Shown in pieces: positions 1-6,695 of a DNA stretch of 10,212 bases; position 1 is the stretch's first letter, and each line of letters begins with the position of its first letter. Made by a program: the position numbers and the translations under genes. This DNA is from Lutispora sp. (GTDB taxonomy: Bacteria > Bacillota > Clostridia > Lutisporales > Lutisporaceae). The notes under the pieces were generated by a model, which was given only the letters and a program-made list of their open reading frames with translations, did not search any database and was not told the DNA's origin. The stretch is taken from NCBI GenBank assembly GCA_030834765.1, contig JAUQXG010000188.1, positions 1-10,212 of the forward strand. The letters run 5' to 3'.

Positions 1-341
1 TGATATTTCAATCCTCCTAAAAGAGTCGTGATTCCCAAGATAAAAAGAAGATTTCCTAATATGGAGCCTACTATAGCAGTTTTGACAATATCGAAAAGAC
101 CAGCTTTTATAGAGAAAATGCCAATGAAAAGCTCCGGCAAATTACCCATGGTTGCATTTAGAAGACCTCCAACCTTATCCCCTGCATAGATGGATATGTG
201 CTCTGTAGCATTGCCTATTATTGAAGCTAAGGGAATTATGGAGATACAGGCAAAAACAAATGTAAATATAGGACTAATATCAATAATACTAAAAAATATG
301 CTAAAGGGTAAAGCAACAAGCAAGTATTTGAGACTTTTCAT
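1..341 (-). CDS. Ca2+/H+ antiporter (CaX/ChaA family), N-terminal part
   Basis: Integral membrane cation antiporter that would exchange cytoplasmic Ca2+ (or a related cation) for protons. Reading from an ATG at 341, 113 codons are open to the window edge, so the C-terminal two thirds or so is missing. Residues 5-42 are very hydrophobic (one or two membrane helices). Residues 43-75 carry the family alpha-repeat signature: IIGNATEHISIYAGDK followed by GGLLNATMGNLPELFIG. The GN-x-x-E glutamate near residue 70 is a cation-site residue in the family. A further hydrophobic stretch at residues 88-109 fits the next helix. The start is supported by GAGGTG about 6 nt upstream. The gene diverges from the large surface protein gene. 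The family call is firm; the transported ion is inferred from the family only. Confidence 0.88.
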   Translation of the reverse strand, partial: MKSLKYLLVALPFSIFFSIIDISPIFTFVFACISIIPLASIIGNATEHISIYAGDKVGGLLNATMGNLPELFIGIFSIKAGLFDIVKTAIVGSILGNLLFILGITTLLGGLKY

Positions 342-369
342 TATTACACCTCATCCTTCAATAAATAAA

Positions 370-412
370 TGTCACATTAAACAACTTATTCTTTATCAGT
401 TAAGTTGTGACA
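370..412 (-). promoter_or_regulatory. Inverted repeat in the antiporter leader
   Basis: CAACTTA (382-388) pairs with TAAGTTG (401-407) across a 12-nt loop, and TGTCA (370-374) pairs with TGACA (408-412) outside it, leaving a 7-nt bulge on one side. It lies 30-70 nt upstream of the antiporter ATG. A TATACT hexamer just upstream on the minus strand (about 411-416) could be its -10 box, but no good -35 is present. It could be an operator or an RNA hairpin in the leader. No known riboswitch core was recognised. Confidence 0.3.
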
Positions 413-512
413 GTATATTTAATATTTTGATTGAAGTAGATATGATGTTAAAGAAGTCTAATTGAAAATAGCTTCAATAAAGAAAGCTTATTTTGAAAGC
501 AAGTTGCATTGA

Positions 513-550
513 AATTAATTGAAATATATTGAAATATATTTCAATTAATT
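513..550. repeat. Perfect 18-bp AT-rich inverted repeat
   Basis: The left arm 513-530 (AATTAATTGAAATATATT) and right arm 533-550 are exact reverse complements separated by 2 nt. An overlapping 10-bp direct repeat (GAAATATATT at 521-530 and 531-540) forms its centre. It sits in the middle of the divergent intergenic region, just upstream of the candidate promoter for the surface protein. There is no G/C-rich stem or one-sided U-tract, so it is not a standard terminator. Operator, cruciform-prone site or repeat remnant are all possible. Confidence 0.75.
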
Positions 551-568
551 ATATACTATATAAAGTAG

Positions 569-598
569 TTGCTAAACTAAGTAATTCTATAGTATAGT
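569..598 (+). promoter_or_regulatory. Candidate sigma-A type promoter for the surface protein
   Basis: TTGCTA (569-574) and TATAGT (593-598) are separated by 18 nt, a fair match to the vegetative consensus. Initiation would be near 605 and give a leader of about 200 nt. In sequence this AT-rich such matches arise easily by chance, so this is tentative. Confidence 0.3.
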
Positions 599-701
599 AA
601 AATTTATACATGAGAATTTGGTTTTTATGAGCTTTTATGTGAAATTTTCAACAATTACATAAACCTCCTACGGATGATAGGGGTAATTAAGATAGGACAG
701 A

Positions 702-746
702 ATGAAAGATATGAATATTAAAAAGCTAGTATTTTTTTGTTTGTAA
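702..746 (+). CDS. Possible 14-codon leader mini-ORF
   Basis: ATG at 702 opens a reading frame MKDMNIKKLVFFCL ending in TAA at 744-746. A purine-rich AGGACAG lies just upstream, a weak ribosome site placed too close to the start. The stop codon falls inside the palindrome at 740-762. This could be a translated leader peptide in the transcript of the surface protein, the degraded start of an old secreted-protein gene, or chance. The evidence is position and the overlap with the palindrome only. Confidence 0.2.
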   Translation: MKDMNIKKLVFFCL

Positions 747-762
747 GGGAATCCCTAACAAA
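740..762. promoter_or_regulatory. Near-perfect palindrome in the surface-protein leader
   Basis: TTTGTAAGGGA (740-750) and TCCCTAACAAA (752-762) form an inverted repeat around a single A with one mismatched pair. The centre is about 55 nt upstream of the TTG start at 806. The size and symmetry fit either a dimeric repressor operator or a short RNA hairpin in the leader. No regulator family was recognised. Confidence 0.4.
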
Positions 763-805
763 AATAGGTGAATTCCTTCAAAATATATTTAAGGGGGGCA
801 TTATA

Positions 806-3529
806 TTGAAAAAAGGTTTAAAACCAATATCCTATTCATTAGTAGCAGTGTTAGCGCTTTCAATGGTATTCACTGGTCCAAAGATAGGACCTATAGGAGT
901 AGATGTTGTTTCAGCGGCTACAGGAGAAGTTACTCCAGCACCGGCACCAGCACCAGCGCCTAAACCGGCACCAGCACCTAAGCCAGTACCAGCGCCAGCG
1001 CCTAAGGCAACTACAACAACACCTAAGGCAGAGACTACAGTACAAGCAACAAAAAACATTACTGGCCAACTTGCAATTGGTGCAAGAGGCAATGAGGTTA
1101 AGCTTCTACAAACAGCACTTAATAAAAATGGATACGCCCTTAAAGCAGATGGCGTTTTCGGAAAGAAAACAGAAGATGCAGTTAAGAGTTATCAAGAAAA
1201 AAGCGGCCTTACAGTGAATGGAATAGCTGGAGTGGAAACTCTTGCGAAGTTAAATCTAGTTGCAACTACTAAAACAACAGTAAAGCTTGGAAAAGCTGAA
1301 TTTGCAGCACATGGAACAAAATGTTTTACAGTTGCAGGCGTAGTAATGGCAGGAGATAAGATCGCAGCTGCTTACTTAGATGATTATCAATATATGGCTA
1401 ACATTGGTTCCGTAGCAGTACCAAATTCAGAAGTAGATTTTGGTATGAACTACCCAGCTGGAAAGGTTTTGGGATCAAAAAGAGCAAATGCAGATATGTA
1501 CAGTGCAAATATGGCAAAATCAGGTGGAGCAACAATCCCTGTTGATCAATCCTTAGATGCCATTCAAGCATATACAGTAGGAAAAACAGTAGCTGAATTA
1601 GAAAAAGCATTAGAAACAAACGGTACAGAAAAAATGGTTGATGTAGTAAGTGGTGCTACATTAGTTGATACATATGGCTATGTTTCAGCAATTGTTAAAG
1701 CGGCAAAATCAGCAAGCAATGCAGTTGAAGTTGATTCAGCAGCTTTAAATACATTAAAACTTGGAAAAGCTGAATTAGCAGCACACGGAACAAAATGCTT
1801 TACAGTTGCATTCACTGCAGTAGCTGGCGGAAAAATCGTCGGTACACTTGTAGATGATTATCAATTCATGGCAAAAGAAGGTTCCGTAGCAGTACCAAAT
1901 TCAGAAGTAGATTTTGGCATGAGCTACCCAGATGGAAAGGTGTTAGGATCAAAAAGAGCAAATGCAGTTTCCTACAGTGCACATATGGCAGAAGAAGCTA
2001 AGGCAACAATCCCTGTTGATAAATCTTTAGATGCCATTCAAGCATATGCAACAGGAAAAACAGTAGCTGAATTAGAAAAAGCATTAGAAATAAACGGTAC
2101 GGAAAAAATGGTTGATGCAGTAAGTGGCGCTACATTAGTAGACACATATGGTTATGTTTCTGCAATTGTTGCAGCAGCAAAATCAACGATACCAGTAGCA
2201 GATGCTGTTACAACAGCTTCACTAGTAAATAATGAAGCAGCTTTTGAAAAAGGAATCAGCAAAGACGGTACTTGGATTATTTCAACATTAAAGAATTTAA
2301 CTTTTGATAAAGAAATTGTAGTAGATGGTGAATTTAAAAATACAAAAACTCCACCAGCTACAGCACGTAAAATTTCACTTTATGCGCAAGATGACAAGCA
2401 TAATGTAACTGCAAGATATACATTAAAAGCACCAAAAATAACTTTCAACAGCCCAAAAGGTAGTTTAGAGCATGGAACTTTTATTGGTGACATTTATGTT
2501 AACGCAGAAGGTTTCAAGCTAGTAGACAACAAAGTAGAAGGAAATATCTATTTTGCAACACAAAAAGCGAAAGATACATTCATAATGGATGACAAAAGCT
2601 CTGTAACAGGAAAACAATTTGTTGCGAATGCACAAGTAGATGCAGTAACAACAGCAACACAATCAGTAGCACAATATCCAGCGGATTTTGAAAAAGGTAT
2701 CAGCAAAGAAGGAACATGGATTATTGCAGCATTAAATAATTTGACTTTCAGCAAGGCGCTGGTTGTAGAAGGCGACTTTGTAAACACAAAGACTCCTCCT
2801 GTTTCATTACGTAAAATAGCGCTTTATTCACAAGATGCGGATCATAAGACTATATCAAGCTTTACTTTAACAGCACCAAAATTAACAATTAAAAGCCCAG
2901 ATGCAAACATCTCAAAGGGTACTTTTAAAGGAGATCTTTACGTTTCAGCAAAGAATTTCCAGTTAATAGAGGCTAAAGTTGATGGAAATGTTTATTTTAC
3001 AACTCAAGAAGCGAAAGATACATTCAAAATGGATGCTAAAAGCGCTATAACAGGAAAACAAATATTAGCGGATGTAGATGCAGTAGCAACAGCAACACCT
3101 ACACAAGTAAATGATGCAGATGCTTTTGCAAAACAAATAAGCAAAGACGGCTCATGGATTATTGTTCCTATCAGAGACTTAACGACTGATAAGGCTCTTG
3201 TAGTGGAAGGTACATTCTATGATAAGAATGATCCAACAAAGGATATTAAACGTAAAATAGGTCTTTACACACATAATAATCCAGATGATAAAAAAATTGC
3301 AACACATTTGTTTACGCTAACAGCACCATCATTAACAATTAAGAGTCCAGGCACAACACTGCAATATGGATATTTTGTTGGTGATATTTATGTTGAAGCA
3401 AATAACTTTAATTTAACAAGTAATAAAGTTACAGGAAACATATATTTTGCTACTGAAGAAGCGAAAGCTACATTTACAATGGATGCAGACAGCTCAGTAT
3501 CAGGAGTGCAACAAGTAAAGACTAAATAA
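806..3529 (+). CDS. Secreted peptidoglycan-binding protein with two SGAT (FMN-type) modules and three 146-residue repeats
   Basis: A 907-residue cell-surface protein. I chose the TTG at 806 because AAGGGGGG lies about 7 nt upstream and a classic signal peptide follows: MKKGLK, a hydrophobic core at residues 8-24, and likely cleavage at VSA|A near residue 37. The frame stays open upstream to a TTG at 737, but that start has no good ribosome site. Residues 43-75 form a Pro-Ala-Lys linker. Residues 92-150 are a PG_binding_1 domain (GNEVKLLQTALNKNGY, then DGVFG). Two 158-residue modules begin at K160 and K318; each ends in DxVSGATLVDT (S282-T285 and S440-T443), resembling the threonine flavinylation motif of FMN-binding domains modified by ApbE. 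Three 146-residue modules begin near D466, D612 and D758; their function is unknown. The protein is likely wall-attached. Covalent FMN is an inference; a purely structural surface role is the alternative. Confidence 0.85.
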   Translation: MKKGLKPISYSLVAVLALSMVFTGPKIGPIGVDVVSAATGEVTPAPAPAPAPKPAPAPKPVPAPAPKATTTTPKAETTVQATKNITGQLAIGARGNEVKLLQTALNKNGYALKADGVFGKKTEDAVKSYQEKSGLTVNGIAGVETLAKLNLVATTKTTVKLGKAEFAAHGTKCFTVAGVVMAGDKIAAAYLDDYQYMANIGSVAVPNSEVDFGMNYPAGKVLGSKRANADMYSANMAKSGGATIPVDQSLDAIQAYTVGKTVAELEKALETNGTEKMVDVVSGATLVDTYGYVSAIVKAAKSASNAVEVDSAALNTLKLGKAELAAHGTKCFTVAFTAVAGGKIVGTLVDDYQFMAKEGSVAVPNSEVDFGMSYPDGKVLGSKRANAVSYSAHMAEEAKATIPVDKSLDAIQAYATGKTVAELEKALEINGTEKMVDAVSGATLVDTYGYVSAIVAAAKSTIPVADAVTTASLVNNEAAFEKGISKDGTWIISTLKNLTFDKEIVVDGEFKNTKTPPATARKISLYAQDDKHNVTARYTLKAPKITFNSPKGSLEHGTFIGDIYVNAEGFKLVDNKVEGNIYFATQKAKDTFIMDDKSSVTGKQFVANAQVDAVTTATQSVAQYPADFEKGISKEGTWIIAALNNLTFSKALVVEGDFVNTKTPPVSLRKIALYSQDADHKTISSFTLTAPKLTIKSPDANISKGTFKGDLYVSAKNFQLIEAKVDGNVYFTTQEAKDTFKMDAKSAITGKQILADVDAVATATPTQVNDADAFAKQISKDGSWIIVPIRDLTTDKALVVEGTFYDKNDPTKDIKRKIGLYTHNNPDDKKIATHLFTLTAPSLTIKSPGTTLQYGYFVGDIYVEANNFNLTSNKVTGNIYFATEEAKATFTMDADSSVSGVQQVKTK
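1283..2185 (+). repeat. Two tandem 474-bp repeats encoding SGAT modules
   Basis: Units start at 1283 and 1757 with a constant 474-bp (158-codon) offset. Both encode KLGKAE, AAHGTKCFTVA, a DDYQ(Y/F)MA segment, VAVPNSEVDFGM, GKTVAELEKALE and DxVSGATLVDTYGYVSAIV. A 38-bp block at 1406-1443 is identical to 1880-1917, which indicates a recent duplication or ongoing gene conversion between units. Confidence 0.9.
2201..3526 (+). repeat. Three tandem 438-bp repeats encoding a 146-residue module
   Basis: Units start at 2201, 2639 and 3077, exactly 438 bp apart. Shared features in order are a (V/A)(T/A)TA lead, ISK(D/E)G(T/S)WII, a VV(D/E)G(E/D/T)F strand, RKI(S/A/G)LY, L(K/T)AP followed by SP, a G(T/Y)F-x-GD(I/L)YV segment, a KV-GN-(I/V)YF turn and (A/D)-x-TF-MD. 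The alternating short strands and Gly-Asp turns in the second half suggest a beta-solenoid or beta-sandwich fold. Unlike the 474-bp units, these differ considerably in sequence, so this triplication is older. No named domain was recognised. Confidence 0.88.
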
Positions 3530-3534
3530 TGATG

Positions 3535-3603
3535 ACCTCATAAAAACGCCTTTTATGTTTTATAGTATTACTATATTACATAAGAGGCGTTTTTTTATGA
3601 GGT
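3535..3603. terminator. Bidirectional rho-independent terminator between convergent genes
   Basis: The stem AAAAACGCCTTTTATG (3542-3557) pairs with CATAAGAGGCGTTTTT (3579-3594) with only one G-U wobble and continues into a T-run. A second pairing, CCTCAT (3536-3541) with ATGAGG (3597-3602), extends the base. The loop holds its own 15-bp palindrome, TATAGTATTACTATA. An A-run on the left arm gives a U-run when read on the minus strand, so the element can end both the surface-protein transcript and the amino-sugar operon. Confidence 0.9.
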
Positions 3604-3636
3604 GAGCCTTGATTATTTTAAAGGGGGCAACAGAGA

Positions 3637-4719
3637 TTATATATGATTTAGGGTGTCAATGATATATTCAATGTCATGATTAGAAAGGATAGGATGTATG
3701 GGTATGGATATTGACTCATTGCTAAGTGAGTTTGCAATCATACAAGGTGTGGTTAGGCCTAAATTTTTGTACAAAGGCTGCTCTGGAATTGTCTTAGGAT
3801 AATATAGACCATAACCTATACCTGCTTTGTCTAAAGCCTCTATAACTTGATTCCTATCCATATGGCACTTTAGGGTAAATTGATTAAATACATGCTTTGC
3901 ATTATTTCTCACCAAAGGAGTAGCATATTTTTCTGGAGATAAGTTATCTATATATTTTTTTGCGTTTTCAATTCTTTTACCATTAAAATAGTCAAGCTTT
4001 TTTAGCTGCTCTATTCCTATTGCAGCTGCTATATTCGTCGATCTATAATTGTAGCCTATGATGTCGTGAATATATCTTTGTTCTTGACCATGATTAATAA
4101 TCTTTTTAGCGTTATGATATATTTCTTCACTATTTGTAGTTACCATTCCACCCTCGCCACAGGTCATATTTTTTGTTGGGTAGAAAGAAAATATAGAGGC
4201 AAGCCCAAATGTCCCCACTTTCTGATGATTATACTCCGCACCATGGGCTTGTGCACAGTCCTCAATAAGTATGATTTCATACTTATTGCAAATTTCTTGT
4301 ATTCGATCCATATCACAAGGATTGCCATAAAGGTGAACAATCACCAGTGCTTTTATTTTCTCAGGCGTACTGGTTATAAGCGCTTCAATCTTGTTTGGAT
4401 CAATATTGAAGGTATCTCTATCCACATCTGCGAATAGAGGTTTCGCACCTACATATAATATAGCATTTGATGTAGCGATAAAGCTATATGGTGTTGTGAT
4501 TACTAAATCATTAGGACCTATGCCTGCAGCCATAAGTGCAGTATGCAATGCTGTTGTACCATTGCTGGTACAGACGGCATACTCGCACGATAAATACCTT
4601 CTGAAATTGTCTTCAAATTTGACTACATACTCACCGCTTGCTATTTGACTTTTAGACAATACTTCTGATACGGCTTCTGTTTCTTCTATTCCAATTAAAG
4701 GTTTCGCAATAGGTATCAA
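3637..4719 (-). CDS. DegT/DnrJ/EryC1/StrS-type PLP aminotransferase (sugar nucleotide 3-aminotransferase)
   Basis: PLP-dependent aminotransferase acting on a keto-sugar nucleotide, with glutamate as the usual amino donor. Residues 52-62 (TSNGTTALHTA) are the phosphate-binding loop. EDCAQAHGA near residue 153 gives the Asp that pairs with the PLP ring nitrogen. SFYPTKN puts the Schiff-base lysine at about K183, followed by GEGGMV. The 360-residue length is normal. I prefer TTG at 4719 (MIPIAKPLIG) because GAGGTG sits 5-6 nt upstream. A GTG at 4728 is also in frame and overlaps the upstream stop as GTGA, but it has no ribosome site. This is the last gene of the operon. With the upstream Gfo/Idh oxidoreductase and acyltransferase it best fits the WbpE or GnnB step, making a 3-amino sugar from a 3-keto UDP-GlcNAc derivative. 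The exact substrate is inferred from context. Confidence 0.87.
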   Translation of the reverse strand: MIPIAKPLIGIEETEAVSEVLSKSQIASGEYVVKFEDNFRRYLSCEYAVCTSNGTTALHTALMAAGIGPNDLVITTPYSFIATSNAILYVGAKPLFADVDRDTFNIDPNKIEALITSTPEKIKALVIVHLYGNPCDMDRIQEICNKYEIILIEDCAQAHGAEYNHQKVGTFGLASIFSFYPTKNMTCGEGGMVTTNSEEIYHNAKKIINHGQEQRYIHDIIGYNYRSTNIAAAIGIEQLKKLDYFNGKRIENAKKYIDNLSPEKYATPLVRNNAKHVFNQFTLKCHMDRNQVIEALDKAGIGYGLYYPKTIPEQPLYKNLGLTTPCMIANSLSNESISIPIHPILSNHDIEYIIDTLNHI

Positions 4720-4724
4720 ATATT

Positions 4725-5690
4725 TCACCTCTTTTTTATAGCGTTTTTAACAATTTGACTTGCTATATCTAAAGCAAGACCTCCGGTATATTCATTGCTT
4801 AAAGGCCTTGTTCTTGTTTCAATACAGTCTAGGAAATGTGACAGCTCATTTTTTAAGGCATCGCCGTTAAAATAAACTGTTTCTTTTGTGCCAATAATGT
4901 CATTGGAATACCTTTGGCTTTTAACAATGCTTTTGATATAGGGTTTGAGAAAATCGATAGTTCCATTTATAAAATCTAAATGTATCTCTTCTTCATCAGT
5001 ATGAATGGATAGTTTTCTAGACCTTTCAAAAGCCAATCTATTTACATGCAAATTGGCAGTGATATCATTCTCAAATTGGATGATTGCAAATACATTGTTT
5101 AGGTCCTCAGAGGTTGATACTGCTGCAATTTTGTGTGTTTTGCAATCTACTATTGATAAAATAATATCAATGTCATGTATCATAAGGTCTTTAACAGCAT
5201 CAATATCGAAAAGTCTTCCTTTTTCAACCTTACTGATTCTATCTGCTGAAAGAGATCGTATGTTTTTATCTTTCAAGTATTCTTTTAAATACAAGACAGC
5301 CGGATTAAAATGTTCTATATGACCAACCATACAGATAATATCTCTTTGACTTATCTTCTTAAAGAATTCTGTTGATTCTTCCATGGTAAAAGTGATAGGC
5401 TTCTCGATAAAGACATCCTTGTTTTTTTCAACAAAATAGCTGGCTATTTCATAATGAGTATTTGTAGGAGTAGATATGATGATAGCATCAGCTGCTTCTC
5501 TGAGATGCACTAAATCACTGCATGGCTTTGCACCATATGTTTTGCTCAGTTCATCCATTTCTTTTACATTGGTATCAAAAATATATATATCATTGATACG
5601 ATTTGGGATATTATCATTTTCTTTCATATTATATAAAGCTTTTAAATGTTTTTTTCCCATTCTTCCAAGACCGACCATACCGATGTTCAT
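4725..5690 (-). CDS. Gfo/Idh/MocA family oxidoreductase (probable UDP-GlcNAc-type 3-dehydrogenase)
   Basis: NAD(P)-dependent dehydrogenase of 321 residues. The N-terminal Rossmann fold has GLGRMG at 7-12, and the family's EKP motif is at 96-98 (IEKPITFTMEE). MVGHIEHFNPAV (121-132) and DLMIHDIDIIL (168-178) are typical of the C-terminal domain; K97 and H172 are the expected catalytic pair. I chose ATG at 5690 because GGGAG lies about 10 nt upstream; the in-frame GTG at 5699 is directly against that site. It ends about 5 nt before the aminotransferase start and begins 34 nt after the acyltransferase stop, so the three are very likely cotranscribed. By analogy with WbpB/WlbA and GnnA it would oxidise C3 of UDP-GlcNAc or its uronic acid and hand the 3-keto sugar to the aminotransferase. 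The family is certain; the substrate is inferred. Confidence 0.87.
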   Translation of the reverse strand: MNIGMVGLGRMGKKHLKALYNMKENDNIPNRINDIYIFDTNVKEMDELSKTYGAKPCSDLVHLREAADAIIISTPTNTHYEIASYFVEKNKDVFIEKPITFTMEESTEFFKKISQRDIICMVGHIEHFNPAVLYLKEYLKDKNIRSLSADRISKVEKGRLFDIDAVKDLMIHDIDIILSIVDCKTHKIAAVSTSEDLNNVFAIIQFENDITANLHVNRLAFERSRKLSIHTDEEEIHLDFINGTIDFLKPYIKSIVKSQRYSNDIIGTKETVYFNGDALKNELSHFLDCIETRTRPLSNEYTGGLALDIASQIVKNAIKKR

Positions 5691-5724
5691 AACTAGCACA
5701 CTCCCACGTGTTTTGAATTCTGCA

Positions 5725-6498
5725 TTACTTTTCTAATAATTGATCTTCTGGAACGCATTTCATATACTTAGCAGGATTGCCGCAATGAACGATGCCTCTG
5801 GGTATATCCTTTGTTACGATACTGCCAGCAGCGGCAAAACCTTCCTCTTGTATGGTTATTTCAGGAAGTATAGTTGCTTGTGCACCTATCCTGCCTCCAT
5901 GTTTTATTGTAACACCCTTAAAGACATATTCTTTACCCTTCAGGCGTGCTGCGAATCTGTCATTTGAGGTAACTACGCCAGGTGCTACGAAGACATCATC
6001 TTCCAGAGTTGAGTAGGCAGTTATATATACATTGGTTTCAAGCTTGCAAAAGCTGCCTATGATGCAATTGTTTTCTATGGATACCCCTCGACCAATAATT
6101 GTATTGTTGCCTACTGAAACATTTTCTCGGATGGAAGATAAGTCAGCGATTAGGCATGCGTTGCCGATATTGCAGCCTCTATATAGTATTGCTGAAGTGC
6201 CTATAACACAATTATCCCCTACATCGCAGGGAGGTAGATTTGGTGCTGCTGCCAAGACACTGGTAGCTACACGCATTGGCAGCTTGCCAATATCAGTATG
6301 ATCATCAATTCTTACGTTTTCTCCTATGATAGAATCATCATGTATTACAACATGATTGCCTATTTTAGTATTTCTTCCAATTTTAACATTGCTTCCGATG
6401 ATTGAATAACATCCTATAGAAACTTCTGCTCCGATTTTACTGGATTCTCCAATAATAGAAGTAGGATGTATAGATGAATGAGTATTATTAAAGTCCAT
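5725..6498 (-). CDS. Left-handed beta-helix (hexapeptide) N-acyltransferase, WbpD/WlbB-like
   Basis: A 257-residue trimeric-type acyltransferase built of hexapeptide repeats ([I/V]-G-x-x-x-x), running from about residue 10 (HPTSIIGESSKIG) to about 225. The segment after residue 165 (VFVAPGVVTSNDRFAAR, then IGAQATILPEITI and GSIVTKDIPRGIV) ends in GNPAKYM, as in sugar-nucleotide N-acetyltransferases that acetylate a 3-amino group. It is longer than the roughly 190-residue WbpD because of extra N-terminal helix coils, which also recall LpxA-type enzymes. GGAGG sits 7 nt before the ATG. It is the first gene of the operon. The probable role is acetyl-CoA-dependent acetylation of UDP-GlcNAc3N to UDP-GlcNAc3NAc or its uronate. 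Other acyl groups or a 4-amino substrate cannot be excluded. Confidence 0.83.
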   Translation of the reverse strand: MDFNNTHSSIHPTSIIGESSKIGAEVSIGCYSIIGSNVKIGRNTKIGNHVVIHDDSIIGENVRIDDHTDIGKLPMRVATSVLAAAPNLPPCDVGDNCVIGTSAILYRGCNIGNACLIADLSSIRENVSVGNNTIIGRGVSIENNCIIGSFCKLETNVYITAYSTLEDDVFVAPGVVTSNDRFAARLKGKEYVFKGVTIKHGGRIGAQATILPEITIQEEGFAAAGSIVTKDIPRGIVHCGNPAKYMKCVPEDQLLEK

Positions 6499-6532
6499 CT
6501 TATAACCTCCGTGTATTTGCTAAGATTTTTAT

Positions 6533-6660
6533 TTGTCTACTTAATAATAATATATAGGGATCTTGTCTATTGGTTACAAGTTTGTTGAATTATTTTTGGG
6601 AAGTATGCCATGAAGCACACTTTAATATATGAAAAATATAATGAAGTAGAGGGTAGACAA
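6533..6660. promoter_or_regulatory. Repeated TTGTCTA motif in the divergent promoter region
   Basis: TTGTCTAC (6533-6540) recurs as TTGTCTAT (6563-6570), exactly 30 bp (about three helical turns) away on the same face. Its exact reverse complement GTAGACAA lies at 6653-6660, close to the repeat-protein gene. The copies bracket the candidate minus-strand promoter and an isolated TATAAT (6637-6642) on the plus strand. They could be binding sites of one regulator acting on both operons, but three short matches in 130 bp may be coincidence. Confidence 0.25.
6551..6579 (-). promoter_or_regulatory. Candidate promoter of the amino-sugar operon
   Basis: On the minus strand TTGTAA (plus positions 6574-6579) precedes TATATA (6551-6556) by 17 nt, a reasonable sigma-A type match. 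Transcription would start around 6544 and leave a leader of roughly 45 nt with the GGAGG site. Confidence 0.4.
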
Positions 6661-6695
6661 CCTTCCACATTTTTAATGAAAGGAAGTGAGATATC

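Larger units (their letters stand above)
342..805. other. Divergent intergenic region (464 nt)
   Basis: No convincing protein gene longer than a leader peptide is seen. The stretch holds an inverted repeat near the antiporter (370-412), a perfect AT-rich palindrome (513-550), a candidate promoter (569-598) for the surface protein, a short CUCCUA/UAGGGG hairpin around 666-683, a 14-codon mini-ORF (702-746) and a near-perfect palindrome (740-762). The likely 5' leader of the surface protein is about 200 nt, long enough for post-transcriptional control. I could not match it to c-di-GMP, purine, lysine or cobalamin riboswitch cores. Confidence 0.6.

Noticed and set aside
190..465. Plus-strand ORF of 91 codons at the left edge
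   Set aside because: It mostly overlaps the antiporter reading frame in antisense, and the antiporter has clear family motifs and a ribosome site.
600..805. c-di-GMP, purine, lysine or cobalamin riboswitch before the surface protein
   Set aside because: None of the conserved core sequences could be identified by eye; only short local hairpins are visible.
737..805. N-terminal extension of the surface protein (start at TTG 737)
   Set aside because: The 23 extra residues would bury the signal peptide, there is no ribosome site before 737, and AAGGGGGG marks the TTG at 806.
832..1092. Gly/Ala-rich minus-strand ORF of 86 codons
   Set aside because: Antisense shadow of the signal peptide and Pro-Ala linker of the surface protein; the GAGAGAG composition is the complement of the Pro-Ala codons.
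5005..5322. Plus-strand ORFs across the amino-sugar operon (for example 5005-5322, 4066-4437, 6032-6301)
   Set aside because: They are antisense to genes with unmistakable family motifs and lack ribosome sites.
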